Shown: positions 1 through 9,882, counted from the first letter of the stretch. The stretch: 64,000 nt of DNA from Phenylobacterium sp. (GCA_017991675.1 JAGOQB010000003.1:186001-250000); one strand, 5' to 3'. Translations and numbers: made by a program. The notes: a model not told the origin generated them from the letters alone.

Positions 1-677
1 GGATCCACCGCCTCTACGGCTTCGCCGCGGACCTCGGCGCCACCACCGTCCGCACGACGATCAGCAGGAGCGTCATCGACGTCAATCGCGACCCGTCCGG
101 CGCCTCGCTCTACCCCGGCCAAGCGACGACGGAGCTGTGTCCGACGACCACATTCGACGGCGAACCGCTCTACGCGGGCGCGGCGCCTGACGAGGCTGAA
201 ATCGCACGTCGGCGATCAGCCTATTTCGAGCCGTACCACGCGGCCCTGGCGGCCGAGATCGCCAGGCTGCGAAAACGGCATGCCAAAGTGGTCCTCTACG
301 AGGCCCACTCCATCCGCTCGCGGATCCCACGACTGTTCGACGGCGAGCTGCCGAACTTCAACCTCGGCACCAATTCCGGCGCAAGTTGTTCGCCCGAGCT
401 CACGGCGAGCGTCGAGGCGGCCTGCGATGCGAGCACCTTCAGCCGCGTCACCAACGGCCGCTTCAAGGGCGGCTGGACGACGCGCCACTATGGCCGACCA
501 GACGAGGGCGTCCACGCCATTCAAATGGAGCTCGCCTGCCGCGGCTACATGGACGATCCGGCCGATCCGCCGACGCCAGGCGCTTGGCCCACGCCCTACT
601 TCGAGACCCAGGCCGCGCCGATGCGCGCGGTGCTCACGAACGTGCTGAAGGCGTCTGTCGCCTTTGCCCAAGCCTGA
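1..677 (+). CDS. hutG: N-formylglutamate deformylase HutG (5' end outside window)
   Basis: Frame 3 is open from the left edge to a TGA at 675-677. It reads a typical N-formylglutamate amidohydrolase: DVNRDPSG near residue 27 of the visible part, then [15 protein letters not shown] and [14 protein letters not shown], the conserved region around the metal/substrate pocket of this family. The enzyme hydrolyses N-formyl-L-glutamate to glutamate and formate, the last step of the five-step histidine route. The stop is only 7 bases before the hutU start, so the two are co-transcribed. The start codon and N-terminus lie upstream of the window. Confidence 0.92.
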   Translation, partial: IHRLYGFAADLGATTVRTTISRSVIDVNRDPSGASLYPGQATTELCPTTTFDGEPLYAGAAPDEAEIARRRSAYFEPYHAALAAEIARLRKRHAKVVLYEAHSIRSRIPRLFDGELPNFNLGTNSGASCSPELTASVEAACDASTFSRVTNGRFKGGWTTRHYGRPDEGVHAIQMELACRGYMDDPADPPTPGAWPTPYFETQAAPMRAVLTNVLKASVAFAQA

Positions 678-684
678 GAATTAC

Positions 685-2352
685 ATGACCCGTATCGACA
701 AGACCCGCGTGATCCGCCCGGCCACGGGAACCGAACTCACAGCCAAGAGCTGGCTTACCGAAGCGCCGCTGCGGATGCTGATGAACAATCTGCACCCCGA
801 CGTCGCCGAACGCCCCGAGGAACTGGTCGTCTATGGCGGGATCGGGCGGGCCGCGCGTGACTGGGAAAGCTACGACAAGATCGTCGAGACCCTCCGCCGC
901 CTAGAGGACGACCAGACGCTGCTGGTCCAGAGCGGCAAGCCGGTCGGCGTGTTCCGGACCCACACTGACGCGCCACGCGTGCTGATCGCTAACTCGAACC
1001 TGGTCCCTCGTTGGGCGACCTGGGACCATTTCAATGAGCTCGATCGCAAGGGCCTGGCCATGTACGGCCAGATGACCGCCGGCTCCTGGATCTACATCGG
1101 CGCCCAGGGCATCGTGCAGGGAACCTACGAGACCTTCGTGGAGATGGGCCGCCAGCACTATGACGGCGACCTGTCCGGCCGCTGGCTGTTGACCGCGGGG
1201 CTGGGGGGGATGGGCGGCGCCCAACCGCTCGCCGCGGTGATGGCCGGGGCCTCCTGCCTGGCCATCGAATGCCAGCCGTCCAGCATCGAGATGCGGCTTC
1301 GCACTGGCTATCTCGACCGTTCGACCGACAATATCGACGAGGCCCTGGCCTGGATCGAGCAGTCGTGCCGCGACAAAACGCCGATCTCCGTCGGCCTGCT
1401 TGGCAACGCTGCAGAGTTGCTGCCTGAGCTCTTCAAGCGTGGCGTGCGTCCCGACCTTCTGACCGACCAGACCTCGGCTCACGATCCGGTCAACGGCTAC
1501 CTGCCGAAGGGCTGGAGCCTTGAGCGCTGGTACGCCATGCGCGACCAGGACCCCAAGCAGGTGGAAGAGGCCGCCCGGGCCTCGATGGCCGAACACGTCC
1601 AGGCGATGCTCGACTTCCAGGCCGCCGGCGTTCCCACCGTCGACTACGGCAACAACATTCGCCAGATGGCCAAGGAGGAAGGCGTCGCCAACGCGTTCGA
1701 CTTCCCAGGCTTCGTGCCGGCCTACATTCGCCCGCTGTTCTGCCGAGGCATCGGCCCGTTCCGCTGGGCGGCGCTGTCGGGGGACCCGGAGGACATCCAC
1801 AAGACCGACGCTAAGGTCAAGGAGCTGATCCCGGACAACGCACACCTGCACAACTGGCTCGACATGGCCGCTCAGAAGATCAAGTTCCAAGGTCTGCCCG
1901 CCCGGATCTGCTGGGTCGGGCTCGGCGATCGCCACCGCCTGGGGCTGGCCTTCAACGAAATGGTCGCGAAGGGCGAACTGAAAGCCCCGGTTGTGATCGG
2001 ACGTGATCATCTGGATTCCGGCTCGGTCGCCTCTCCCAATCGGGAGACCGAGGCGATGCGCGACGGCTCCGATGCGGTGTCCGACTGGCCGCTGCTCAAC
2101 GCCCTGCTGAACACCGCGTCGGGCGCAACGTGGGTTTCGCTGCATCATGGCGGCGGCGTCGGGATGGGCTTTTCCCAGCACTCCGGCATGGTCATCGTCT
2201 GCGACGGCACCGATGCCGCCGCCAAGCGGATCGAACGGGTGCTTTGGAACGACCCGGCAACCGGTGTGATGCGGCACGCCGACGCCGGCTACGACATCGC
2301 GCTCGATGTCGCTCGCAGCAAGGGGCTCGATCTGCCGGGCATCTTGGGCTGA
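685..2352 (+). CDS. hutU: Urocanate hydratase
   Basis: The product is about 555 residues, the normal length of urocanase, which uses a tightly bound NAD+ to convert urocanate to imidazolonepropionate in histidine breakdown. Family signatures are easily read: [15 protein letters not shown] near the N-terminus, the glycine-rich [12 protein letters not shown] around residue 175, [14 protein letters not shown], and the [15 protein letters not shown] block near the C-terminus. The ATG at 685 (MTRIDK) is preferred over an in-frame upstream codon that overlaps hutG. hutD starts inside the hutU stop codon (TGATG), so hutG-hutU-hutD form one transcription unit. Confidence 0.97.
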   Translation: MTRIDKTRVIRPATGTELTAKSWLTEAPLRMLMNNLHPDVAERPEELVVYGGIGRAARDWESYDKIVETLRRLEDDQTLLVQSGKPVGVFRTHTDAPRVLIANSNLVPRWATWDHFNELDRKGLAMYGQMTAGSWIYIGAQGIVQGTYETFVEMGRQHYDGDLSGRWLLTAGLGGMGGAQPLAAVMAGASCLAIECQPSSIEMRLRTGYLDRSTDNIDEALAWIEQSCRDKTPISVGLLGNAAELLPELFKRGVRPDLLTDQTSAHDPVNGYLPKGWSLERWYAMRDQDPKQVEEAARASMAEHVQAMLDFQAAGVPTVDYGNNIRQMAKEEGVANAFDFPGFVPAYIRPLFCRGIGPFRWAALSGDPEDIHKTDAKVKELIPDNAHLHNWLDMAAQKIKFQGLPARICWVGLGDRHRLGLAFNEMVAKGELKAPVVIGRDHLDSGSVASPNRETEAMRDGSDAVSDWPLLNALLNTASGATWVSLHHGGGVGMGFSQHSGMVIVCDGTDAAAKRIERVLWNDPATGVMRHADAGYDIALDVARSKGLDLPGILG

Positions 2353-2897
2353 TGCACATCCTGCGCGCTGCGGATCGCAAGCCGACTGCGTGGAAAAACG
2401 GCGGCGGCCTCACCTGGGAGGTCGCCGCCTGGCCCCCAGGTTCGTCGCTTGACGATTTCGAGTGGCGCGCCAGCATCGCCGAAGTCTCATCCAGCGGTCC
2501 GTTTTCGGTCTTTTCGGACATCGACCGAGTGCTCACCGTCCTCGCCGGGCCGGGCCTTGAACTGAACTTGGAAGGGCGCGCGCCGATCAGGCTGAACGCC
2601 TCATCCGCACCTTTCGCCTTCGCCGGCGACGCACGCTGCGACGCCACCCTGATCGGCGGCGCCGTGCGAGACTTCAACATGATGGCGCGCCGGGGACAGT
2701 GGTCCGTCCAGGTTCAAAGGCGCCGAGGTCCGACGACGCTTCGCACGAACGCTGACCTCGCCCTTATCCTCGCTTGCTCGCCGGTCAGGATCGACGCTGT
2801 CGACCTGGAGCCGGACGACGTCGTCCTGGTCGAAGGGACTGTCGAATGCGACCTTGCCGAGGGCTCGGTTCTGGTGGCGGAACTGACCCGCGCTTAG
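2352..2897 (+). CDS. hutD: HutD family protein
   Basis: A 181-residue protein of the HutD/Ves family, a cupin-like fold of uncertain biochemical role that is widely found in hut operons and has been proposed to limit or tune histidine utilisation. Recognisable features are the N-terminal WKNGGGLTWEVAAWP and FEWRASIAEV, GPFSVF and FNMMARRG. The ATG overlaps the hutU TGA by one base, which indicates translational coupling. Its stop codon overlaps the stop of the convergent FKBP gene by a few bases, so no room is left for a separate terminator. Confidence 0.9.
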   Translation: MHILRAADRKPTAWKNGGGLTWEVAAWPPGSSLDDFEWRASIAEVSSSGPFSVFSDIDRVLTVLAGPGLELNLEGRAPIRLNASSAPFAFAGDARCDATLIGGAVRDFNMMARRGQWSVQVQRRRGPTTLRTNADLALILACSPVRIDAVDLEPDDVVLVEGTVECDLAEGSVLVAELTRA

Positions 2898-3337
2898 TCA
2901 ACGACCTCGACGAGTTCGATCCGGAACTCCAGCGGCGTGTTCGGGGGAATGATCTCCTTGCCGGCCGGCCCGTAAGCGTACTCCGGCGGAAGGTAGATCA
3001 CCCATTCGTCGCCCGGCCGCATCAACGGCAGGACGGTCACCCAGCCAGGGATCAGCTTGCCGAGCGGGAACGTCACCGCACCATCCGGATCGTTCTTCGA
3101 TGAATCGAAGACACGGCCGTCCAGGAACTTACCCTCGTAGCGCACCTTGATGGTCGATGAGCGCTTCGGATGGGCGCCTGTCTCCGGGCCCGATTTCAGG
3201 ACCTTGTACTGGATGCCCGGAATGGTCTTGACGCCCGGCGCCTGGGCGTTGCGCGCAAAGAACTCCGCGTTTGCGTCTTGCGCCGCCGCAGGGCCAGCCA
3301 ACGCCAGGGCGAGGAGAACGCCCGCCAACTTATTCAT
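2894..3337 (-). CDS. Secreted FKBP-type peptidyl-prolyl cis-trans isomerase
   Basis: A 147-residue protein. The N-terminus MNKLAGVLLALALAGPAAAQ is a signal peptide with probable cleavage after AAA, so it acts in the periplasm. The remainder is one FKBP domain: TIKVRYEGKFLDGRVFDSS, then FPLGKLIPGWVTVLPLMRPGDEW and YGPAGKEIIPPNTPLEF, the usual active-site framework. The start at 3337 places the signal peptide at the N-terminus; longer upstream readings run into the M1 peptidase gene. It is convergent with hutD and follows the M1 peptidase on the same strand at 11 bases, so the pair may share a transcript. Confidence 0.93.
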   Translation of the reverse strand: MNKLAGVLLALALAGPAAAQDANAEFFARNAQAPGVKTIPGIQYKVLKSGPETGAHPKRSSTIKVRYEGKFLDGRVFDSSKNDPDGAVTFPLGKLIPGWVTVLPLMRPGDEWVIYLPPEYAYGPAGKEIIPPNTPLEFRIELVEVVD

Positions 3338-3348
3338 CCGCCGCTCCA

Positions 3349-5226
3349 TCAGCCGCCAGTCACGAGACGTTCGAGACTCAAGGCCACCGTCGGATGATAC
3401 GTCGGTTTCGCCTTCTCGAAGATACGCACAGCGATCGGACGCCCCCAGTCGCCTTGCTTCATCAGCCCCGCGTACAGCGGCCGGAGAAACAGGCCGCGCC
3501 CGACCGTCGTCAGGAACTCCTCGAGCGCCGGCAAGGCCGGCTCGTATCGGTTGGCGATCGCCAGCTCCAGCCAAGCCGATCGAAGATAGCTGTTCGACGA
3601 GTTCGAGAGTTTGAACGTCCCGTCGAGGTCATCGAGCTGGGCCTTCGAGAGCTTCCGCGGCAGGCTGTTCAGGAACCGCAGCCACTCCTGGGTGGTCCAG
3701 GCGGAGGCGGTCAGCTGCGAAGCCGGCGCGCCCTGATTGAACGCGGCGACCTGGGCGTCGACGCGTGCAAGCGCCTCGGATTTCACATGCACCGCATTGT
3801 CGGGAAGGCCGGCGGCATGGGCCCAGCGGTCGAGCTGCAGCTTCGTCTCCAGCGCCTTATCGCCCTTGATCAGGTTGGCGCGAAGGTCGCTCAGGAAGCC
3901 AGCCGTCGTCTGGGGCTGAAACGCGTGCCGATCAAAGTACGACGTGAGATAGGCGTCCCACCGCTCCCGCCGCACGGTCTTCTCGATCGTCCGCAGGAAG
4001 GTCGCGCCCTTGAAGTAGGCTAGTTGCCCGCCGACGTCGCCGTAGAGCTTGGTGGCTTCGGCGGTCGGTCCGCCGGCCTCGGCGATATCCGCCTGCATGC
4101 CGTCCCAATCGAGATCGGCTTCCATCTCCGCACGCGGCGCACCGTACTGCGCTTCCATGATGCGGTTCTCGAAGTAGGTGGTGAAGCCCTCGTTTAGCCA
4201 ACCATCGGGCCAAGTCGCGTTGGTGACCAGGTTGCCGGACCAGCTATGCGCCAGTTCATGCGCGACGAGGCCGACATTGGCCCGGTCCCCGGTGATGAAG
4301 GTCGGCGTCAGGAAGGTGAGCGTCGGGTTCTCCATCCCGCCGAACGGAAACGACGGCGGCAGCACCAGCACGTCATAGCGGCCCCAGCGATAAGGACCGT
4401 AGAGCCCCTCGGCTGTCGTCACCATTTGCTCGGTATCCACCAGTTCGGCCGCCGCACGATCCATCATCGACGGCTCGGTGTAGACCCCGGTGCGTGGACC
4501 AAGCTCACGGAAGGTCAAATCGCCCACGGCCAGCGCGATCAGGTACGGGGGCACCGAATTGTCCATTCGGAAGCGGAAGGCGTGCTTGCCCTCGCCCGCC
4601 GGCTCACCGTTCTGCGTCAGCCGCTCACCGCTCATCACAGCGACCAAATCGCTCGGCACAACGATGCGGGCTGTCCAGGTCTGGCGGATTCCCGGGCTGT
4701 CTTGCGTCGGGATCCAGCTGCGGTTGTTGATGTCCTGCCCTTGGCTGAACAGGTACGGCTTGGCCTTGCCGGCCGTCAGCGACGGCGGAAGCCACTGCAA
4801 GGCCCGCGCGCCGGGGCTCGAGGCGTAGTGAACGACAATGCGCTTGGCGCCGTTCAGCCGCACGGTCAGCGGCGCCCCAAGTTCCGCATCGGCCGCCCCG
4901 AGGTTCCACGGCAAGTCTCGCCCGCCGCCGTCCGTCACCTTGGTGATCGTCAATCCCAGCGTATCGAGCACGATCTCCTGGGCCCCGGGAGCGGCCAGCA
5001 CGTCCATGGCGGCCTGGCCGCTCACGGTCTTCGTCGCGAAGTCGGCCGCCAGATCCAGGTCGACGTGCGTCACCCGCGCAATGAGCGGCCGGGCATAGGA
5101 TCGACCGTCCTTGGCGTCCGGCGTCGACAGCACAGGCGCCACAGCGGGCGCGGCCAGGGCGCTCGTCCCAACGCCGACCGCCGACAACGCCGACGCCAGT
5201 AGAATGGCTCGCAGGAAAATGCGCAT
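3349..5226 (-). CDS. Secreted M1 family aminopeptidase (leukotriene A4 hydrolase-like)
   Basis: About 625 residues starting MRIFLRAILLASALSA, a clear signal peptide. The M1 exopeptidase motif GGMEN is followed by the zinc site HELAHSW (first His near residue 323) and WLNEGFTTYFE about 18 residues later, giving HExxH-x18-E. A C-terminal helical region after residue 480 matches the LTA4 hydrolase-type C-terminal domain. It probably trims N-terminal residues from peptides in the periplasm. An in-frame ATG 33 bases upstream is also possible but would place charged residues before the signal peptide. Confidence 0.93.
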   Translation of the reverse strand: MRIFLRAILLASALSAVGVGTSALAAPAVAPVLSTPDAKDGRSYARPLIARVTHVDLDLAADFATKTVSGQAAMDVLAAPGAQEIVLDTLGLTITKVTDGGGRDLPWNLGAADAELGAPLTVRLNGAKRIVVHYASSPGARALQWLPPSLTAGKAKPYLFSQGQDINNRSWIPTQDSPGIRQTWTARIVVPSDLVAVMSGERLTQNGEPAGEGKHAFRFRMDNSVPPYLIALAVGDLTFRELGPRTGVYTEPSMMDRAAAELVDTEQMVTTAEGLYGPYRWGRYDVLVLPPSFPFGGMENPTLTFLTPTFITGDRANVGLVAHELAHSWSGNLVTNATWPDGWLNEGFTTYFENRIMEAQYGAPRAEMEADLDWDGMQADIAEAGGPTAEATKLYGDVGGQLAYFKGATFLRTIEKTVRRERWDAYLTSYFDRHAFQPQTTAGFLSDLRANLIKGDKALETKLQLDRWAHAAGLPDNAVHVKSEALARVDAQVAAFNQGAPASQLTASAWTTQEWLRFLNSLPRKLSKAQLDDLDGTFKLSNSSNSYLRSAWLELAIANRYEPALPALEEFLTTVGRGLFLRPLYAGLMKQGDWGRPIAVRIFEKAKPTYHPTVALSLERLVTGG

Positions 5227-5399
5227 GCTGAAACGCCCCCAGGACAGCTTCCAGCCCATGGATGGGCCGAGTCATCGCCATCCTAGTAGCTAGACAGGGC
5301 AAATCTTGCCTTTGTGGCGCCCTCTGACGCATCCACTGCGCTTGCCGCTGCGCTAGGCCATATTTATACCCGGGCGATATTTCAAAAAGGACGACATCA

Positions 5400-5960
5400 A
5401 TGGCCGATACGCACACGGCGTTCGCTGGCGGCCGCAAACTTGGCTGCGGCCCCCTGGCTGCCGTCGCCCAAGTGGTGAAGGCGGCCTTTGATGCGGGCGA
5501 GTCCCATGTGCTCGTCTTCGATGACAAGTCCGGCCAGCAGGTGGACCTCGATCTTCGGGGCGCCATGGACGACGTTCTCGCCCGCCTGGCCACGCCGACC
5601 GACGCGCCGCCGCGGTCTCCGGGGCGAGGAAGGCCGAAACTCGGCGTCACAGCCCGGGAAGTCACCCTGTTGCCGTCGCATTGGGTGTGGCTCGGGGCTC
5701 AACCTGGAGGAGCTTCCGCAGCCCTACGCCGGCTGGTCGATCAGGCCCGCAGATCCGGCGACGATGACCGGCGCCAAGCCCAGGAGGCGGCGCACCGCGT
5801 CATGTTCGCCCTCGCCGGCGACTTCTCCGACTTTGAGGAAGCCACGCGGGCCTTCTACGCTGGAGACCGGGACCGCTTTGTCGCCCTCAGCGAGAACTGG
5901 CCCATCGATCCTCGCGACTACGTGCGGGCGCTGGCCGAGCGCGCCTTTGCCGCCGGCTAG
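5400..5960 (+). CDS. DUF2239 family protein
   Basis: A 186-residue soluble protein that matches what I recall of DUF2239: an N-terminal part with VLVFDDKSGQQVDLDLRG, a proline/arginine-rich linker (GRGRPKLGV) leading to EVTLLPSHWVWL, and a C-terminal helical half with VMFALAGDFSDFEEATRAFYAGD. The function is unknown; the GRGRPKLG stretch resembles a short DNA-binding hook. The gene is monocistronic, with SD-like AAAGGA (AAAAAGGACG) before the ATG. It lies just left of the prophage, on the opposite strand from the phage genes, and looks like a host gene. Confidence 0.8.
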   Translation: MADTHTAFAGGRKLGCGPLAAVAQVVKAAFDAGESHVLVFDDKSGQQVDLDLRGAMDDVLARLATPTDAPPRSPGRGRPKLGVTAREVTLLPSHWVWLGAQPGGASAALRRLVDQARRSGDDDRRQAQEAAHRVMFALAGDFSDFEEATRAFYAGDRDRFVALSENWPIDPRDYVRALAERAFAAG

Positions 5961-5982
5961 CGCCTGTGGGGCGGCCGATCGC

Positions 5983-6363
5983 TCATTTCAGGCCGCCAGC
6001 CCTCAGACCAAGTCCAGCTGCAAACGCCGCCAGGCCGGCTGCGAACCAAGGTCCGCTTCGCGCCAACCAGGTCCAAAACGCCGCCACGCCCTCCACTCGG
6101 TCGCGTTGCGCCTCGAGTAGGTCAATTCGTCCAAGGGCGCCGCGGAGTTCGGCGCGCAGCGCATCGACCAGTTTGCCGGCTTCTTGAGCCTCAAGCCGCG
6201 CTAGCCGCTCTCGAACGTCGTCGACCTTGGCGGTGAGCCCCTCCAACCGCTTGGTCTGGGCCGCGACGTTGTCGCCGATCTGCTGCAGCGTCAGAATTTG
6301 CGCCTGATGCAGCGTTTCCACGAAGCCGCCGCCATGGCTCGCGTCGCTCACGATTGCCACCAT
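5983..6363 (-). CDS. Phage coiled-coil protein with C-terminal membrane segment
   Basis: A 126-residue product. Residues 20-90 form a heptad-rich coiled coil (QQIGDNVAAQTKRLEGL, RLARLEAQEAGKLVDALRAEL). Residues 98-120 are hydrophobic (WLARSGPWFAAGLAAFAAGLGL), a single membrane segment ending in a short basic tail. Small tail-anchored coiled-coil proteins of this kind are common at the end of phage structural operons; their role is not defined. It is the leftmost phage gene and overlaps the next gene upstream (6348-6599) by 16 bases. Confidence 0.65.
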   Translation of the reverse strand: MVAIVSDASHGGGFVETLHQAQILTLQQIGDNVAAQTKRLEGLTAKVDDVRERLARLEAQEAGKLVDALRAELRGALGRIDLLEAQRDRVEGVAAFWTWLARSGPWFAAGLAAFAAGLGLRAGGLK

Positions 6364-6599
6364 CGCCGCTTTCCGCCGCCAATCCCGCCGACGCCCCCGC
6401 CACGCGAGGAAGGAAGAGAGACAGGTGGTAGGAAGTCACCGGCCTCGTGCACCGCCCCCTTCCACTCCGGCGCCGCCAGCGTCCTGCTGATTTTCTGGAG
6501 GTGATCGGCGCGGGTCAGGCCGTCCGCCAGCGGGGTGTTCAGATACTTGTCAGTGCTCGACCATGCAGACTTGAGAGTAGATCCCAGCTTGAACGCCAT
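6348..6599 (-). CDS. Small phage protein of unknown function
   Basis: An 83-residue product with an amphipathic N-terminal half (KLGSTLKSAWSSTDKYLNT) and a C-terminal part rich in Pro, Ser and Gly. I do not recognise a family. It is placed in the tail operon with a 16-base overlap to the gene before and a 15-base gap from the gene after it, and uses the same strand, which supports a real gene. It may be a minor virion or ejection component, by position only. Confidence 0.5.
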   Translation of the reverse strand: MAFKLGSTLKSAWSSTDKYLNTPLADGLTRADHLQKISRTLAAPEWKGAVHEAGDFLPPVSLPSSRGGGVGGIGGGKRRWWQS

Positions 6600-6614
6600 A
6601 TTTCTACCCCTTCA

Positions 6615-7529
6615 CTATACCGGCTTCACCATGCCAGCCACAGAGCTCCCGATGCTGGCGATCTGTCCCAGCATGTCGAGAAGGCTCGGGCTCTCGGTCG
6701 TCTTGGTGTTCGACGTACCCGTCGAGGTCGAATTCTGCCCCTGGAAGAGCTGCAGCGGCAGCCCGGAGAACATGTCGATCTGGGCGCCAAGTTGGGTGAT
6801 CGGCGCATTTCGCATCGCCTGATCCACGCCCCGCAACTGCGCGCCAAGCGACGACTGGGCGGCCACGTTGGCCCGCAGCGAATTGTCTCGCTCAAGCGCC
6901 AGTTGCCCGCGATTGTGGCGATCCTGGATCGCGTTCTGGGCGTTCGCGAGCGACGCCTGCTGGCGACGCTCCGCATCCTGGCTCGCCAGACCCGCGCTGG
7001 TCGTAAACATATCCTTGAGCAGATTGGCGCTGACGGAGCTGCGCCCCTGATTTAGCTGGCGCTCGGTCATGCTGCGCGTCAGCGCTGAACCTGAACCGTT
7101 GAAGGCGTTGCTTCCGGCCAACTCGAGATCCTGCGCCGCGCGGGTTGCGTCCGCGCCGTCGTCGTAGTCGGCCAAGGCTGCGTCGACGACCTGGCTCCGA
7201 TATGGATTTTGGTATGCGCCCAGGTTGTCGAGCAAACTGGCGGCTCCGACAGTCGGCGTCGGCTGCGAGAGGAGGTCGGCGAACCACTGATCGCTCCCCG
7301 CCGGCTGCGCGCCGCCGCCTACGCCCATCCCCAATCGGGCGGCCCCCGCGCTCGCTTGCCGCTCAAGCTCCGACACCGGCGTCACCAGCGAATAGGGATC
7401 CATCCCCCCTAGGCGTTGGATTCCGGTATTCAGGCTTTGCGCCGTATGAGCCACCCACTCGGGATTGGTCGGCGTGCTCGACGAAGTGCTGCTGCTACTC
7501 GTCTGACTGGTCGATTTTCTCTTGCCCAT
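6615..7529 (-). CDS. Putative internal virion / DNA ejection protein
   Basis: A 304-residue protein rich in Ser, Thr, Gln and Ala, starting MGKRKSTSQTSSSSTSSS. A central section (residues 110-225) is helical and Gln/Ala-rich (QLNQGRSSVSANLLKD, RRQQASLANAQNAIQDRHNRGQLALE), and the C-terminus has a hydrophobic patch (LLDMLGQIASIGSSVAGMV). Composition and position, last in the tail gene block after a small acetyltransferase-like gene, resemble podovirus internal virion proteins that are ejected with DNA. No peptidoglycan hydrolase domain is visible. The role is inferred from context. Confidence 0.6.
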   Translation of the reverse strand: MGKRKSTSQTSSSSTSSSTPTNPEWVAHTAQSLNTGIQRLGGMDPYSLVTPVSELERQASAGAARLGMGVGGGAQPAGSDQWFADLLSQPTPTVGAASLLDNLGAYQNPYRSQVVDAALADYDDGADATRAAQDLELAGSNAFNGSGSALTRSMTERQLNQGRSSVSANLLKDMFTTSAGLASQDAERRQQASLANAQNAIQDRHNRGQLALERDNSLRANVAAQSSLGAQLRGVDQAMRNAPITQLGAQIDMFSGLPLQLFQGQNSTSTGTSNTKTTESPSLLDMLGQIASIGSSVAGMVKPV

Positions 7530-7862
7530 TCATAGCGTCCTTTTGAGCTCGCGCCCCGCAAGGCGGTAGCCGTGTCGGCGCAGCACCCGGATCCACCCCG
7601 GCCGCCCGTCGATCGTGATGTGTGAACAGCCCTGCCCCCGCGCCCACGCCTCAAGCCCCGGCCGCAGACCAAGGATGTCGGCCAGACTTCCGCCCGCCAG
7701 CCAGATGTGCAGGCCGCGATCGCTCCCTTGTCCGACGAGTTCAGTGACGAGCGCCGAGTGCTCGCCGAGCCAAAGCTGGGCACGGCCTGAGGCAAGTTCG
7801 CCAATCAGTTCGTCGACCGTTGCATCGACCAGCGCCGGCCGAAGCCAATCCAGATAGGTCAA
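7530..7862 (-). CDS. Small GNAT-like phage protein
   Basis: A 110-residue protein. The second half, LEAWARGQGCSHITIDGRPGWIRVLRRHGYR, looks like the end of a GNAT acetyltransferase fold, where the last helix and strand carry the acceptor-side residues. The fold is too short for a full enzyme, and the acetyl-CoA loop (Q/RxxGxG/A) is not clear. Podoviruses often carry such a small GNAT-like gene between tail hub and internal virion genes, as seen here. It overlaps the upstream tail gene by 4 bases and directly abuts the downstream one, so it belongs to the same operon. Confidence 0.6.
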   Translation of the reverse strand: MTYLDWLRPALVDATVDELIGELASGRAQLWLGEHSALVTELVGQGSDRGLHIWLAGGSLADILGLRPGLEAWARGQGCSHITIDGRPGWIRVLRRHGYRLAGRELKRTL

Positions 7863-9880
7863 CGGTCGCCGGCCGGAACCAGATCAACGGCGATCTGCCC
7901 GAACCGCGCGAAGGCCGGGACCGACGCCCCCTCGAACTTCAGCTTGAACAGCCGCCCGCTGGCTCTCAGATCGACCTTGTCCTCGCCGGCGACCATCGGA
8001 TACGGACCCTTGGTCGTCTCCTCGCCCTGAGGCTTGAAGCGGCTGATGATCGAGGCGTTGATCGGGCCGACCTGGCCCTTCACGTCCGGCCACAGGCCCA
8101 GCACCAAGGCCGTCTGCTCCTCGTTGAGGTACTGATCGGCGGTCTCGATCGACCAGGCCAGCGCCTGGCCATCCGCCGACTGTCCGCGCTCGTGCCAGTA
8201 GACGGCGCCGCCCGCGGCGACCCCGATCAGGTCTTGGGACGGTCCGGCGTCGACCATGGCTGTGCGCGCCATGCGGCCGCGGTGCCAGCCCTGCCCGACC
8301 AGCGAGAGCGCCACGTAGCGGCTGTTCTCAGCCCCGTCGCGCTCGTCCGGGTAATCCCAGCGCACTTCGGAGAAGCGCGAGTTCGAGGAGGCCACGATCT
8401 TGTCGGCCTGGCCGGGCGTGAGGTTGCCGAACAGGTCGTCGCGGATCGCGCAGGCGATCGGCTCGACGCCGCCGCCAAGCACGTAGCGATAGAACTGGCC
8501 GTCGACGCCCAGCCAGTAGGCGGCCGGGCCCACCACCACGGCGGCGTTCGGCCCGATCAGGCCGCAGTTGGTCGCCACCCGATCGAAGCGCCAGGGCGTC
8601 GCCAGCGCGCCGACGAACGTTCCCAGGAACAGGCTGTGGTTGGTCCAGACGAGCAGGCTGGAGCCGGCCACCCGGCCCGCGACGATCCTGCCGCCGCCGG
8701 GCAGCACGTACTCCCGCGCCGTCGTGCCCGCCGCGGTGTGCCACTCGCTGTTCTTGCGCACCGACGAGTGGCGGATGCACAGCGGGTCGAAGGCGTTCGA
8801 CGCCTCCTGATTGCAGCCGAGCGCGAACACCATGTCCTGCGGCGCCACCAGCATGTGGGTGACCTTGGCCGGCGCGTTGGTCAGCGGCGCGGCCTTGTCG
8901 GCGCTGACATTGGCCCAGGCGTAGATCGTCCCGCCACGCGGGTTGGCGAGCAGGTTCTGCCCCCAGGCGGCGAGCGCCCAGGTGCGCGGGAAGAAATCCG
9001 CCGTCGAGGGCTCGGAAAAGCCGCCGACGCTGTAGGCGCCGGTCCCGTAGCCCGCCCCGCCGGTGCCGTCGATTGCGCCGGCCGCAAACGCCGCCTGCGG
9101 CCCGAAGGTCATGCCCATTCCACCGGTCGCCGGAACCGCCACAGCGACAGCAGCGCCACCACCCATGGCCGTACTCGTGGCCCCGGACGTGAAGTTGAAC
9201 CTGTAGCGGTCGGCGTCGATCCGAGTGGCGACGAAAGTCCCGTTCGGGGTGACGCCGCCAACCGCCGAGGCCCCGGAGACCGTGATGCTGGTTCCGCTGC
9301 TGATGTTGTGGCCGGTTTCAGTGACGGTGACCGAGGGCGAGCCGTTGGTCACGGAAAGCGGGTTGCTCCCAAGCGTCTTGGAGAGCTGCGCGTTGGACCC
9401 GGCGGTGATCGTGAAGGTGTTGGCGTCGGTGACGGTGACCGCATAGGCCCCGCTCGGCGTCAGCCGCCCCACGCCGATCCCGCCGGAGACCACGACGCTG
9501 TCACCGCTCGCCAGGCCGTGCGCGGTCTTGACGACCGTGATCGTCGGCGAGCCGTTGACGACGCTCGCGCCAGCATCCAGCAGCGCGAAGCCCGGCTTGG
9601 CCAGGGTCGGCGTGACGTCATAGAGCCCGCCGCCAAGCCAGACCTGAAGCGCTGCATGCGTGCCGAAGGCGATGTTGAGCGTCGGCTGCACGTCGGTCCA
9701 CTGAAACACCGTCCGGCAGACGCCGGTGAGCAACCCAGACGTCAGACTTTCCCAGCCGCCGACAACCTGAGGGAAGTCGCGGTCGAAGCGCACGTTATGG
9801 CAATCCGCCCAGCGGCCAGCCGCCGCATAGGTGGTGTCGTCGCTGTTGAGGCCAGGCGGGATCTTGAGGGGAATGCGCAT
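7859..9880 (-). CDS. Tail hub / nozzle-like virion protein (P22 gp10-type position)
   Basis: A 673-residue product starting MRIPLKIPPGLNSDDTTYAAAGRW followed by a VRFDRDFPQVVGGWE segment, an N-terminus typical of a podovirus structural protein that sits where P22 gp10 or T7 gp12 are encoded. Residues 110-230 contain tandem beta repeats of the form GSPTITVVKTAHGLASGDSV, which resemble inserted Ig-like or carbohydrate-facing decorations. The C-terminal half is a beta-propeller-like region with WHTAAG, WTNHSLFLGTF and RWDYPDERDG. It is coupled to the GNAT-like gene by a 4-base overlap. The assignment rests on the N-terminal signature and gene order. Confidence 0.72.
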   Translation of the reverse strand: MRIPLKIPPGLNSDDTTYAAAGRWADCHNVRFDRDFPQVVGGWESLTSGLLTGVCRTVFQWTDVQPTLNIAFGTHAALQVWLGGGLYDVTPTLAKPGFALLDAGASVVNGSPTITVVKTAHGLASGDSVVVSGGIGVGRLTPSGAYAVTVTDANTFTITAGSNAQLSKTLGSNPLSVTNGSPSVTVTETGHNISSGTSITVSGASAVGGVTPNGTFVATRIDADRYRFNFTSGATSTAMGGGAAVAVAVPATGGMGMTFGPQAAFAAGAIDGTGGAGYGTGAYSVGGFSEPSTADFFPRTWALAAWGQNLLANPRGGTIYAWANVSADKAAPLTNAPAKVTHMLVAPQDMVFALGCNQEASNAFDPLCIRHSSVRKNSEWHTAAGTTAREYVLPGGGRIVAGRVAGSSLLVWTNHSLFLGTFVGALATPWRFDRVATNCGLIGPNAAVVVGPAAYWLGVDGQFYRYVLGGGVEPIACAIRDDLFGNLTPGQADKIVASSNSRFSEVRWDYPDERDGAENSRYVALSLVGQGWHRGRMARTAMVDAGPSQDLIGVAAGGAVYWHERGQSADGQALAWSIETADQYLNEEQTALVLGLWPDVKGQVGPINASIISRFKPQGEETTKGPYPMVAGEDKVDLRASGRLFKLKFEGASVPAFARFGQIAVDLVPAGDR

Positions 9881-9882
9881 GC

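Noticed and set aside
901-2277. Long minus-strand reading opposite hutU
   Set aside because: It is the antisense shadow of a clear urocanase; composition is His/Gly/Val-rich without any domain.
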